In this document: in pieces, positions 34,741-47,544 of the stretch
How the letters are laid out: every line of letters starts with the position of its first letter
Position numbering within the stretch: the first letter of the stretch is position 1
From: Epiperipatus broadwayi
Lineage: Eukaryota; Onychophora; Udeonychophora; Euonychophora; Peripatidae
DNA length: 64,000 nt
Direction of reading: 5' to 3'
Assembly (NCBI GenBank): GCA_028023455.1
Contig: JAQFVV010000500.1
Coordinates: forward strand, 186,001 to 250,000
The notes under the pieces: model-generated
The model's database searches: none
What the model saw: only the letters and a program-made list of their open reading frames with translations
What the model was told of the DNA's origin: nothing
Program-made: the position numbers and the translations under genes

Positions 34741-35694
34741 AAAATAATATATTGAAAGATTCCAAATGATATTTGTTACTATTATAATATGAAATGTTTA
34801 GTACACACCCAAAAATAAGAGGAATCAATTTTGATTACTTAGAATAGTAAGAAAAATGTAAGTTTAATCTAACTTTAAAAAGTAGTCATATTTTATTATT
34901 TAATAATTGACAGATAACTAATGATAAATTTAAACTAGTTATGATTAAAAAATAATGAATCAAATTATACTATGGTTTTAATTATTGAAATTCTGAATTT
35001 TGGTGACCATATTATGGAATTGTTGATATTCTAAGTTTGGGTGATGAAATAAATGAAGTTATATTAATGCTTGTTGCATTTGCTTTCTGGTCTGGTTGTG
35101 TTTAGAATGTATGATCTATATAAATTTTAGATATTTTTTATCTGACATTAAATCAGCTATGTTACACAGTGATTGAAAATATGTTAAATGATAAGCAAGT
35201 TTTATTATAGTAGGTAATTGGTGAACTGACATTATAAATTTCTTGGCAATTATTATGTATTTTTGTAACTGCATTACTTTTTTTAATATGTAAAAAAAAA
35301 AAAAAATCAATGAAAAATGTAAGTGAAAAGATATGAACAAGTATTTATTAAATAGTTGATATATGGAAATATTTAATTGTTTTTATATTGGTATCATAGT
35401 GAATAATATAAAATATTCATGCTTTCAATCCAAGATACTTATGATTTTCCTATATAATTGTATTTATGCACAAAAATAAGACAACCACTCTTATCTTTTC
35501 AAAGTCTCTATCATATGGCTGGATCAAGTTTCTTCATATTCAACAAAAATGATTTAATATAAGAATACAGTACCTTTGTAGTTATTGATTACCAACTGTT
35601 TAGAATCTAAGTCTAAATTCTGTTTTGCCAAATGGAAAATCCAAATTAAAATGTAATGAATTTTTATTGAAAATCTGTTTTAATTATAATTTTC
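34741..35694. other. AT-rich sequence, no gene seen
   Basis: The minus-strand frame at 35116-35340 consists of AT-biased codons and a homopolymer stretch and is not supported as a gene. Confidence 0.45.
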
Positions 35695-35975
35695 ATAGGA
35701 GAGGCAATCCATGTTTACATTATAAATATTACAAAGTTATTTTAAAAAGTGCAATGTTGATTGTTTTCATTGGGAAAATATAGTGAAGGATAAAATACAT
35801 TGAAGAGGTACAATTAGACAGAATATTGAAGTATTTAAGAAAGTTTTCAGTAGAAGTTAAAAACAATGTCACAAAATATATAAACAAAAATCTATGTGTG
35901 AATGTACTATTATTTCACAGATTGGTTTGTGTAATCATTGCAAAACTCATCCCTAGCATAGTATTATTATTAACT
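35695..35975 (+). mobile_element. LINE 3' end, same family as 15.8-16.9 kb
   Basis: TTTTCATTGGGAAAATATAG, ACATTGAAGAGGTACAATTA and TTTCACAGATTGGTTTGTGT match 16557-16770 in order, including the run to (TTATTA). Only the C-terminal codons and 3' UTR remain. Confidence 0.75.
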
Positions 35976-38587
35976 TTTTTCTCTTGGAGTTAATAATGGC
36001 CATAATTAATTGCTTGTGGTTGCTGATAAGATTAGACAGTATTATGCCATTTTTATTTTTAAATGTTTTAAAACATATTTAAATCTCTCATTAGACACGC
36101 ATCAAACTTAGCATTAATATTATGTGAAAATATGAAGTGCTGTGATTACAACTATTTATATTGCATTTGAAAAATTATACTATTGTAATAAGTTATATAT
36201 CAACATTAAACACAATATTATATTTTTGTTAAACATATATTTATATCTCTCAATAAACCTATTATCAAATTTAGAATTATTATGATGTAAAAGTACTATG
36301 TGTGTACAAATTATGTAATCATAATTATTTACATTATTAAACATATTTGAAGGCACATGTAACATGTTGACATTATAAATAGATATTCAGTAGATTTTAG
36401 TTAAATAATTAGTGTATGTAAATCTGCTTACATACAATCATCCTATATATAAATAAATATTAAATAGTAAAGATAGTTGGATATAACCAAATGGAAGTTA
36501 GTATTTGCTGCATGTGATATTCATCAGAGCTAATGACATCTTATTATCAACCATGCCTATGTTAGTTCTTCTAAATATGGCACATTTCTTGCCTTTAGTG
36601 AGCAATTACAGTATGCTGTATGATAAAGAAGTATATAAACCATTTAAATTAACTTGGTAAAAACTGCATAAACAATTAGCCTCACCATGTAAATACATGA
36701 TCAAAATCCATTTTAAAGTATCCCTATTCTTAAAATTTAAGATATATTGGTTGATTCATTAGGTGGTTTAAATATATATTTTATTGTTTATATGTAATGT
36801 TTCATTATCATGACAATATTTTAAGTTTTATCAGTATTTAAATATTAATTTTTCAACCACTGCAAATTTGATACTTAGAAGCAATGTACTTCACATGGTT
36901 TTTAATTTAGTTGTAAGTATAATTATTAAAGAAATGGCTACTCTATTAGAATACTATTAAGCATTTAACACTTTTATGATCATTAGTAAATGGCCATATA
37001 TCATTTTAAATTAATTTGTTTATAAGTTAGCTGATTGGCCTTATGATATAATATATGGGGATCAAAGCAGAAAACTAAAAAAAAAACAACTTTTGGTTAT
37101 ATTTATTTTCCAACATTTTCAAAATAAATTGCAATGTCATCAGCAACTTATTTTATCTTTATTATTTATAAAGGAATCATATTTACATATGAACACTTGG
37201 AAGTTTTTCTGTATTTGAATATGTTTGTGCCATATAATATGAATAAATCATTTTCATTTTATCCTCTTTTTTTTTTTTTTTGTAAGACATCATTTTTCAG
37301 TACATTTGTCATTGAAAGTACAGTTCCTCTTTGGCATATTATCTACAATATTAATTTTAAATATATTAAATATTATTAAAGATCTTGTGTGATTATTGTT
37401 ACCTATTCTACATATTATCCAGTATGTAGAAAGAGACCACATGAAACAGCTGAATGAAACAGAAATTTTCTGGTATGAATAGAGAAGAAAAGCAGATTAT
37501 ACTTGGAGAGAACTTTCATTCACCAGTGAATTGTTAATAGTTGAAAATGATAATGCAGATTAAATCAATGTTTAATGAAATATAAAACACACTGCAGTCT
37601 ATACACACTTGACAATATAAGTATTTATGTGTAATTGGTATTAAACATTTATCAAATCTAGTCATCGATATTCAACACATTACTGAGAAAGCAAACACAG
37701 ATCAGAAACAAGAAGAAAGTAGTTTTCTAAGGACTTGGATAACTATAAATTATGAATATTGGAAAATTGATGCACACAATACTACCAAAAATGTATCTTG
37801 GCGATATACAACCAAAAAATAGGAACAAATACCAAAAAATCAGAATGATAATTCTAACATAATAGTATTAAGCTTTCATTTATAATGATTATGAACCAAG
37901 ATATAAACTTGCCTGTATCTGAACTTATATAGTTTTCTGTTTTATTCACATTTAAATTTGTAAATTTATTTTATTGGATGAATATTCTAATGGATGTAAA
38001 AAACCATCATTCTAACATAGTAATATAAAACTACCATTCATGTGTAAAATATAATTATTGTCTGGACCAAAATACTTTTGCCTGGATCAGAACTTATTTT
38101 TATAAATTTTCTGCTTTTGTTTACATTAAAAATCTATAAAATTTCTTTTATTGGATAAATATTTTAATGCATATATATATGTGTGTGTGTACAGGGAAAA
38201 AAAAACCCGTAATAGGTTTGCTTTTTACACAATATATATTTGTGTATGTTTATCAAGTCATCTTTCTGAAGATAGATTGAGAATCGAATCAGCAGTGATG
38301 TTAACTAATTGATAACAAGAACATAATAAATAAAAAAATAAACACTTTAAAAATTAATTTAATTTTATTAAAAAGGTATTAAATCATTACATTTGCATAT
38401 TTTGTTATTGTTTTCATGACAATTGTCAAAAAAAAACAAGCAGATGCTAAAGTAATACAATATATAAAAATTAGATAAAAACAGGTTTAATAAAATATTT
38501 ACAAATAATATTCACTACTATACATTAAAATGAGCATTATTAAATGTTTCAGTTGTTTTATTTTCTCCAACAATCAACTCAAAATAT
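35976..38587. other. AT-rich sequence, no gene seen
   Basis: Simple TA and GT stretches (for example near 38166-38192). The open frames at 36180-36365 and 37134-37379 have no recognisable content. Two similar minus-strand-like segments around 36060-36110 and 36210-36260 suggest an old local duplication. Confidence 0.45.
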
Positions 38588-38725
38588 AAACATATAACAT
38601 GTTACAATTTGATTTACAAGTGTCAAACTTTGATACCATCTACTTTAGATAAATATGCTAATGACTATAACTAATCATTTAGCAATTATTATATCATTGC
38701 TAGTTCAATTCTAAAGATTAAATCC
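38588..38725. repeat. Interspersed repeat, family T
   Basis: TTACAATTTGATTTACAAGT, GTCAAACTTTGATACCATC and TAAATCCAATTAAAAATCAA, shared with 44055-44230 and, for the first half, 13150-13200. Confidence 0.6.
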
Positions 38726-38844
38726 AATTAAAAATCAATTTGCTGGAAAAAAAAAAATAAAGAATTGTCTTCACTATTTTTTAATTGCTCAATTTAATGC
38801 CCCCCCCACACACACTTTTTAAAACTTTTTTTTTTAATTTGTTT

Positions 38845-38985
38845 CAACAAGACTTACAGCCTTCATCAGAGATCTGTAAATAAAATATTTATTTTAATAT
38901 TTTATAATAAATAGTCTTAAAATAAATATACTTTTAGTTATAGATCTCTGATGAAAACTGTAGGTTTAGGTGAAACAAAAAAAAA
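38845..38985. repeat. Small inverted repeat with hammerhead-reminiscent ends
   Basis: Left (minus) CTCTGATGAAGGCTGTAAGT ... GAAAC and right (plus) CTCTGATGAAAACTGTAGGT ... GAAAC. Stem-II-like GGCT/AGTC became AACT/GGTT, still paired. Five extra bases precede GAAAC, so it is not a canonical hammerhead. Confidence 0.5.
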
Positions 38986-38999
38986 AAAAATTTTTAAAA

Positions 39000-40182
39000 A
39001 GTGCAAAAGAGAAGTAGTGTATAATAATAATACCAACAATAACAATAAAAAACCTAAAATACTATTGTTTTAATTTTCTTGTAGAAAAATTAGCATGTTA
39101 CCACAAAGCACTTATAAAATATTTATCTTTCTATTTACTGTCATGATATTTTGTTAGAATAAAATGAGTTAATACTGTATTCTTTATTGACAAAATATAA
39201 AAATAAATCAATATTAAAAAAAAAAGTTCATTACTTCTTTCCAGATTAATTGAATCAAATGAGATATAGACACATACCAAAAGTAATTTTATCAACATAT
39301 AAAACATAATTTATAAGCTTATTGCATTCTTCATTGGAGAAGAATTTACAAAAATAAAAAAAAAAACAATTTGAATATATATTTAATATATATATACATT
39401 TTTCATAGAACAAAATGTCTGAATACATTATTATAATAATTCACAAATCAGATTTCTAAAGAATCATTGCCAATCTATTGATCAAACAAAGGTATCTAAT
39501 AGCTTAGTATTGATACAAAAATGTAAGCACTGTTTGCAAGAATGTTAAGGAATACTTTTTTAGAAATCTTATTTGTGATTATTGTAATATTGTATTCAGC
39601 TTAGTTGCTCTATTAAGAATTTTATTTACTGTGTTAGATATTTAATTTATTGGTGCACTTATTAAATCATTATAATGCATACATTATTCCATCAACATAT
39701 TGTCATAAAAATGTTTAGTCTATGTATAAACAGATTATTTATCTAGATTAATGAAATATTCCTCTTGCATATTATCTAATGAGGATCTAGAGTGAGAAGA
39801 CTGTTTCAATATACTTAGAATTAAACAGATTCAGTTTGTCAAATATAAATGCTATTTCTATCTATCACTTAGACAATATATATAATACAGTGAGAAAGAA
39901 AATTCCTAACCTAAATACATTGTAATATTTTAATGCAATGGTATCTGGGATCACAGTTCTGTTGTAAAAAATGAAAATAAGACACTTTCATTTATTTCAA
40001 AGTTATTACATGAATGCCAAAAATTTTGCAATAAAATATTATAGCATATTTAAGTTTAGATGTTATATCTTTGACGTCATTTCATGTTATTTGATACTGC
40101 TTAATTTACCTCATATTTATGTACACATATATCTCTAGATATTGAAAGATTAATAAAATCTTCCATTTATACATATATTAAT
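39000..40182. other. AT-rich sequence, nothing recognised
   Basis: No gene or clear repeat. Confidence 0.5.
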
Positions 40183-40398
40183 TAGAACTCGGCTACAATG
40201 TAACTAAACAAGCAACCAATTAAAAACTGGATCAAAAATTAAAATTACATTATCCAACAACAGCATTTTCCTATAAGTGGACCCTTACAGCAGCAGACAA
40301 AAGTGCTGTCGCCTGTTGCTAGATGATGTGATTCTGATTCACTTTTTAATTTATGACATAACTTAGTGATATCAATCATAGTTGAGCTCTAATTAAAT
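40183..40398. mobile_element. Short TIR element (MITE)
   Basis: TTAGAACTCGGCTACAATG at the left and its diverged inverse (CATAGTTGAGCTCTAA) at the right enclose about 215 bp of less AT-rich, non-coding DNA. TTAAT/ATTAA lie outside. A sequence in it (CTAGATGATGTGATT) recurs near 42034. Confidence 0.5.
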
Positions 40399-42904
40399 AT
40401 ATATATAAAATAAATATTTTATTAATTTTACATCTATAAAATCTGTGAGAATTTCCTCATTATATATACATGAATGAGAAATGATAAACTTCCTAGATAA
40501 ATATCATCATTCATTCAAAGCTATGGATGAAAATAGCCTAAAAATATAATTGTTATGGCAGTGAACACTTAATTTGGGAGTCTTTTATATTTTAAAAATA
40601 TGGCTGTATTTTTAATAAAATATAATAAATGATAAAAATCCAAAACAAAGAAAGAAAAATAGAAGATTAAAACCTCTAAAAATATTCTAATATCACTTAA
40701 AACAAATATTTTTTTAAAAATCTTATTTAAAATATTGAGAGGCAGATAATAAAAAATAACGATTTTCACATTCAAAATAGGTTTTAATAAAAGCAAAAAT
40801 AAAATATGCATATCAAGATCAAATTTAGTCTTAAAATAACCAACACTATATAGAAATAAAAAATATTCTCTGAACTTAAAAGCAATATATCATATGGTCT
40901 ATATAATTATTAGTTGCCTGCCCAAAAACAAGTCTTGCATAATCAAAACAAATCAGAAATGTTCTTTGTACTTTTTGGTTTTTTTTTTTGCTTTGTTTGA
41001 GCGTAATTCCAAATATCTTACCCGTTTCAAGATATCAGATCTTTTTTTAAAAAAATTAATAAGTTAATAAAAGACTACATATTTTTTAAACAAATATCAC
41101 ATTTCTAAAATATCTTGGTATAATTGATACTATTTGTCAATTGATATTATAAATATTAGATTAGTTTTAATATATATTTATAATAGCATATGTCTATATA
41201 AATCTGAATAATAATAATGTCCGTGAATTATTATTCAGCGAAAGATAAAACATATAGCATTTGCTTAATATAAACAATTCCCATATATTAGTAAATATTA
41301 AAAAATTTATTACTTTTTTTTTTTACATATTTACCTAGATAAACATCAACTATATGATGCAACCAGACAAACAAACAATTCAAACTGGCAACAGCATCAT
41401 GCCACATAGTAAAAATATTTTTGTCCGACCCATTTATAAGTTTTGAGATTTTTTAATGTTTTTTTTTGATTTTGTTTTATCAGTGCATCCCTATCTCAAC
41501 TCTATTATATTGCAACCATTCATCATCATGAAAATTCAGATCCCTCTCTCTCTCACTATGCATGCACTTTATGAATAATTGTTTTCTTCCCAGGAAATAT
41601 GGATATCAAATACCTAAATTTCTATGCCTGCATTGTGAGCTGACCATTTTCCTATTAGACTAGATATCAAAGCACTATGGAAATGTGATATTAAAAGAGG
41701 TGTAGTATTTTTGCCTGACCATTTATAAATTTGTAGTTTATTGCAAATTAAAGACAAACAATACAATATATTCAGTGAAAACATTAACAAATCAAGATAC
41801 AACCTTAATGCATCTTTAGTATTGAATAACTTTGTCGATGATAATAGTTGTATTATTATTTTTCAAATGCTATATTTAAACAACAAATGAAAATATAAAA
41901 TTGTTTAAATATAACATTGATATTTTCAATTTTTTTCTTTTAATATATATTGATATTGTCTTTACATTGTTACATTTAAATAATGGAGTTAAGTATTTTG
42001 GTTACAGGAAAGTCAGAGAAAATTGGTATTACTAGATGATGTGATTTCCATTTGCAATTGTGAATTTTAATTGGATGTTTGTTTGGTTACATCATAGCTA
42101 AAGTTTATCTTAAAAATGCATAGCAATTCCTATGAATTTCAATAGGACATTTATAAACTCTATGAAAATCTAAATGATATATTTATATATGTGTGTGTGA
42201 TTACAGATAATGCAGAAAAATTTATAAATATTTTTTTTTGTGTGTTTGTGATATTTAAATCGTGAAATTTTTAAATTTCTTTGACATGTATTACAAAAGC
42301 ACATTAATTAGCAGTACTGAATTTATAAAAATGAACCCAATTATGAAACAACAGTGATTCTATTCACAATAATAATGGTGAAAATAATAAAAGTTCATTT
42401 TGTAGTACTTTTTTATTTTTAAAAAATTTTTCAATTTAAAATGCTGCACAGATGATTTCTTATAAATAAGGCTTTGTCCTAAGAAATTGGACACAATTCC
42501 CAACCAACAACAAGTTTTGAAATGTAAAGGGAAATATCACACTTTGGTCAATTGAATGAAAATGCTATGCTCAAATCTCATTAGTATTTAAATGACTTTT
42601 ATATTTGTGAGCAACATATATACCCATTAAGTCTTAATTATATTTAAAGTGAATGATAAATCTCTTATTTTCTAAGGAAATGTAACAAGAGAGTAAAACA
42701 TATCTAATGTTTGATTAGCTAATTTCATTAACTATTTTTATCCTTTGTAAAAGAAAAAAAGTTTAATAATGAATAATTATGAAAACAATTTTGTAATAAC
42801 ATAAATCAGTACATTATCTTGATCAATCATAATCTACTTTCCCAATTAGCTAATAAAGAAAATTTTTTAAAAATATTTGATCACATTTTAAATAGAAAAT
42901 CTTC
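40399..42904. other. AT-rich sequence, no gene seen
   Basis: Includes a fragment near 42000-42110 related to the 40.2-kb MITE (ACTAGATGATGTGATTTCCA). The minus-strand frames at 40569-40811 and 41614-41802 are AT-biased and unsupported. Confidence 0.45.
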
Positions 42905-43330
42905 TGCCAGCTTGTGTAAATTTGGGTAATCAATAGATACTGGATGGAATACTAAATAATTAACTTATCCAGTGCTGTCCTAGATTATATCCTAGATTTT
43001 TATTAAGAAATATAGATGTTTAGTTATTAAAAAACTGAAGAGACCAAAATATATATAAACTAATGTCAGATCTATATAATAATGAAAGCAAGTTGAATTA
43101 AATTCAAAAGATTAAGATGTTTTCAAATTTCAAGCTAAATAGGTTGATAATAAAAATGAATAAATGATAACTGCTGGAGGAAAAGTGCATTAAATCTAAA
43201 AACCTAGGCAAAATATATTCAGAGCCCAAATTCCTCACTAATGAAAACTATCAATTAGAAACTAATCTGGGGGTATGGACAAGACAGCTTTAAAATAGGA
43301 ATTTATTAAGCACTATCATCTAGTATTTAT
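42905..43330. repeat. R3 foldback remnant, two arms
   Basis: Left arm piece near 42930-42990 (GGTAATCAATAGATACTGGA) and right arm 43160-43330 (GATAACTGCTGGAGG, TTCCTCACTAATGAAAACTA, GAAACTAATCTGGGGG, GGAATTTATTAAGCACTATC). The core is CTAATGA, so the hammerhead-like motif is mutated at G5. Confidence 0.55.
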
Positions 43331-44054
43331 TGATTATTCAAACTTACACAAGAATTGAAATAGAAAAAAAAAATTGCTATTTTATCTGACATATAATGAT
43401 GTACTTTCCTTTCTACTCATCATCTTTGAATGTAAGGCAGTAATCACTATATCATTAAATCTCAAATATATATATATGATCAAATGTTATTTTTTGCAGT
43501 ACTTCTTTGCCTAGTTAGCCCAACAGACTTAAATTTCTAAAAGACATATGTACAAAAAAATATATCTCATATTGTTAATTTATCACAACATTTAAACGAT
43601 AACTAAACAGTTTTTAAAAAGCTGACTGTAAGACAATGGCTGCTTCAACAGTCCCCTCCCTTTTGGCAGAAAAAAAAAGGCAAAGAGAAAATATTAGTTT
43701 TGCCAACTGCTGATTGATGAGGATTTGGGCATTTTTTCATCCTTGCTTCATTTTTTTAGCTAAGGATATCTAGATATCTACTTAGGAATGTACAATAAAT
43801 ATTTAATTGCAAAAAAAAAATCCCCAAATTTTATCAATCCTGAATTTAAACCCAAAGTCTGACTAAGGCACTATTACAACATAAAGTTGTTGTTTTTTTT
43901 TAATAATATGTAAATACTTAATTATTTATATATCACCCAAAATTCTTTTTTTGACCACTGTTTTGTTTACCCTTGAACAATTTTAGTCGATTAACGAATT
44001 GTTTAATCATTGTCTTATGCCAGACATTACCAATTGTTCAATAAATATTAAAAA
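43331..44054. other. AT-rich sequence, nothing firm
   Basis: Around 43840-43880 the minus strand has GGTTTAAATTC, a weak Pol III box B look-alike. No box A was identified. Confidence 0.35.
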
Positions 44055-44230
44055 CAACAAAAACATATCTATTACAATTTGATTTACAAATGTCAAACTT
44101 TCTTTATTCAAAACTTTGATACCATCCATTTCCGATACAAATATTAATAATAATTACTAATCATTTATTAGATTAGAGATTATTGTATTAGTCATAGTCC
44201 AGATATAAACATTAAATCCAATTAAAAATT
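44055..44230. repeat. Interspersed repeat, family T
   Basis: Copy collinear with 38588-38725 (TTACAATTTGATTTACAAAT ... TAAATCCAATTAAAAATTAA). Confidence 0.6.
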
Positions 44231-45093
44231 AATACAACCGCTTTTTTAATTAAGCATAAATCATGAAATTCTCTTTTTCCATGTTTAATACCTTTGTTTA
44301 AATATACTTAAAACTTCCATTTTACCACACATTCTTGAAGTATATGAATAAAGACATGGACATTTTAAAGCACATCTAATATATATATGTATTAATTTAC
44401 TACAAAAATAATTGATTGATCTTTTACCTTCTTTTTAATATAATGCACATACTTTTATTTTTATGACTGTATATGTATAAATAAACTGTTTAATAAAAAA
44501 ATAATAAATTTAGTTTTATAGATATTCAATAATATTTAATTTCTTTTGGATCCATTTATTATTTGTGTATTAAAACCATTTACATTTATATATATCAAAA
44601 TGACACACAGATCTTTTAATTTTATGTTCTATTTATTATTGAAATGCTTTTAAATATACCTGACAATCATCTTCAATTTCACAAAATAAAATAAAAATAA
44701 TAAAAAAGAACAAATATTTTAGGTATTTCTTCCTTTTGTGTGTGTGGATAGACTAAAAATAATTATAGAGTGCATACAAGTCATTTAACAATTTTAAAGA
44801 GCAAGTAATTAAAAAAATTTTATATTATTAACTAGATTTTATATATTGATGGATATTTTAAATCACAGACAACTCAATTCAAGTGGCAGATACAGTATTA
44901 GTAGTTTTAAAAGTATCATATAAAATATCAAATTAATTATAAATTTGTAGCTTATTTGTCATATTTTCAGTTTTATTATACTTTTAAAAAAATGTAGCAC
45001 AATATATATATATATATATGTATAGACATATTATAAACATAAATCAAATTATAATTTTTCAAACACCTTTTTATTTGTTTATATTTAAAATAT

Positions 45094-45272
45094 ATATATG
45101 TAAAATAATATTCATAGAGTTTAAATATAAATTTTTTAATAATATTATTGTACTGAGTATATTTTCGACATTTTCACATCATATTCATAAGCCAGTCTAA
45201 GTATACTTGCACAATAATATTATTAAAAATATTATATTTAAACTCTGTATGAATATTATTTTACATTAATAT
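45094..45272. repeat. Inverted repeat, about 60-bp arms
   Basis: GTAAAATAATATTCATAGAG at the left faces CTCTGTATGAATATTATTTT at the right, with a 55-bp centre. Non-coding. Confidence 0.7.
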
Positions 45273-46529
45273 CTAGAATGGCAGAGTATGAAAACATAAT
45301 TAAATATATATATATTTTTGAGTTATAAAAAAAAATCTAATATAAAAATACATATTTACAATTTTTTTTAAAAGTTGGACGGAAATATAAGAAAGGCAAA
45401 ATTGGTAGATAAATGTGTATTTACACCCTGCAATATAACATTTCTCATATTACACACATTAAAAAATAATAATAAATTCTGGTTATTAAGTGAACTAATA
45501 ATACAATAGAGTAAAAAATGTGATAAATATGACTTATACAAAAAAAAAAAAAAAAGTAAAAATTCCAGTATACAGATAGATTACCATTAATCCAAACACC
45601 AATAATTCAAAATCATCTATTATCAAGACAAAATTATTTATTTTTTAATTATTGCTATAGAAAATTTTATACTGATATAAATATAAGCACATTCATTATA
45701 AAAAATATTTGATACATCCAAACTATAGATAATATAATTAATGTTCATTTAAATTTTCAACCAAGTTTGGAAATACAATGAAGATGAGAAAGATTTATGT
45801 TTGAAAGTTGAAAAAAATCACAAATTTATAAATGCTTTGGAACTAAGGATTTTGAAGTAATAGTAATCTATCAGTAGCTAAAGCAATGTGAGTTTTTGGA
45901 TCTAAAACAATTATTGCAAAGATGTAAGAAGTCTGTTTCAACATTAGTTAGTCTCAGCAGATATTTTATAGAATTTGAATTAACACTCCAAGTAAACACT
46001 CAACAAGACTCAGCATACTTAAACTCAAAAAATATCTGTGGAAGCATTGATTTCTCTTGAAATACATTGTTGCACTTTTCAGACTAGATGTCTACAGAGC
46101 TCACATTGTTTCAGATAATAAATCAATATTTATTTACAGTATCATTAAGGCATAATGCCGGTAATATATGTATGTGAGCATACAACGAAGCAGGCTCCAA
46201 CTTGAAAGACATTTTAAAAAAATAAAAATAATAAAAAAATGTCAAACATTGATTATGTATTATTTATCACTTGATATCACTATAATAACATTAATAATTC
46301 TTTAAACTTAATCACATCAAAAAAATCACACACATGTATGTATAATGAGTGTGAATATATATATATATTTAATATGTAAATATATATATACAATAGAAAA
46401 TTAAATTTTATGTATATGGGCGGAATTATTTTTTTGTTCTTTATAATATATATTTAAAAATAATATCAGTTCAACAGTTAACTGGTTTAATCCAGTTGAT
46501 AATTCTGAGATTCAATACAACTTATAATT
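45273..46529. other. AT-rich sequence, no gene seen
   Basis: May contain the 3' UTR of the minus-strand exon ending at 46530. No clear AATAAA close to the stop was picked out. Confidence 0.4.
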
Positions 46530-46781
46530 TTAAAGATAAAACAACATTATTAGGATAGCAAATACAGTTATAAAGTTCATACTGATGCACGTTGCTCCAG
46601 CAATTCGACATTTAAGACTATCAAACTTATTCACCCCCTTTCTTTGCATTTTCACCCATTCAAGTTCCATAAGTTGACCATCAAAATAAATGATGGGGTT
46701 GTTAAAAGGATATTCATAGCCTTGTATACATTCACACTTATATCCACCTGTCTCAAAACCTCGACCCATAACAGGTACACA
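46530..46781 (-). CDS. Terminal exon, EGF-like cysteine-rich ectodomain (GPR158/179-like) with GPI-like tail
   Basis: A textbook acceptor (TTCTTTCTTTTCTTTTTTTGCAG, minus strand) precedes codon TGT in phase 0. The 83-residue exon product starts CVPVMGRGFETGGYKCECIQ, goes on GYEYPFNNPIIYFDGQ and NKFDSLKCRIAGA, then a hydrophobic stretch NFITVFAILIMLFYL and a stop. Seen directly: a Cys-x-Cys EGF-like signature followed by YFDGQ and a conserved-looking Cys. Known: GPR158/179-type receptors and their insect relatives have a similar GGYxCxC ... YF(D/N)G segment before the seven-helix part. Inferred: here the protein ends after one hydrophobic segment preceded by small residues, as in GPI-anchored proteins. 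Alternatively a donor at ATCA/GTATGA would splice onward to the receptor's membrane exons. Upstream exons were not found in the window. Confidence 0.6.
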   Translation of the reverse strand, partial: CVPVMGRGFETGGYKCECIQGYEYPFNNPIIYFDGQLMELEWVKMQRKGVNKFDSLKCRIAGATCISMNFITVFAILIMLFYL

Positions 46782-46799
46782 CTGCAAAAAAAGAAAAGA

Positions 46800-47216
46800 A
46801 AGAATAATATTAATAAAATATTAAAATGTTTGATCTATGAGATTTTTCTTAATTATTTTGTCTTAATTAGTATATAAGTTGTAAAATAAAACTAACAGTA
46901 AAGGAAACAGAATAATTCTTACAAAATATTTAAAATACTAAAAAATATTTTATGATAAATACCATTTCCAAATCAGATTATATTAATACGATTAGTAAAT
47001 GATATATATATATATAAAGTAAATCCTGAAAAACTTCGAGCCATCATTTTTGAAGGAGATGGTGAACAAAAATGATATACAGGCTATATAAAAATGACAG
47101 CACTGGGAAATTATTAAACAATAACTGGAAAATTTATTGTTCACAACGCATAAGAAATTTTAGCATTGGAACAGAAGGAGCAGCTATAACATGAACTTTG
47201 AGCTTGAATCTGACAT
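46800..47216. other. AT-rich intronic sequence
   Basis: No additional exon seen. A diverged beginning of family S appears from about 47130 (CTGGAAAATTTATTG, CATGAACTTTGAGCTTGAAT). Confidence 0.4.
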
Positions 47217-47544
47217 CCTACCAATACATTAAGTCCCGCAGAGTAAAATAACCAAATGGTTTATGGTTTGGGAGTTTATAGAAAGTTCAAGCATCAGAAA
47301 TGACAGACTAAACTATGATTTATGGATTTTGAGTTTTATATCTTAATAAGCTTTATATTTCAAAAGGAACAGTTTCAAATCCTACCAATACATTAAATCC
47401 TGCAGAGCAAAATAACCAAATGTTTTATTGTTTGGGAATTTATAGAAAGTTCAAGCACCAGAAATATCAGACTAAACTATGATCTATAGATTTTGAGCTT
47501 TAGATTTTAGCAAGTTTCACATTCCATAAAAAAACAGCTTCCTT
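47217..47544 (+). repeat. SINE-like family S, two tandem units of 164 bp
   Basis: CCTACCAATACATTAA recurs at 47217 and 47381. Each unit then has GCAGAG(C/T)AAAATAACC, TTTGGGA, TTATAGAAAGTTCAAGCA and CAGACTAAACTATGAT. A box B-like GTTTCAAATCC precedes the second unit. Matches the single copies at 6838 and 18278. Confidence 0.65.

Noticed and set aside
37134-37379. Plus-strand 81-codon ORF
   Set aside because: AT-biased codons and a poly-T run giving poly-Phe; no domain, no splice context.
43840-43880. Possible tRNA-like sequence on the minus strand
   Set aside because: A box B-like word alone; no acceptor, D or anticodon arm pairing could be drawn.
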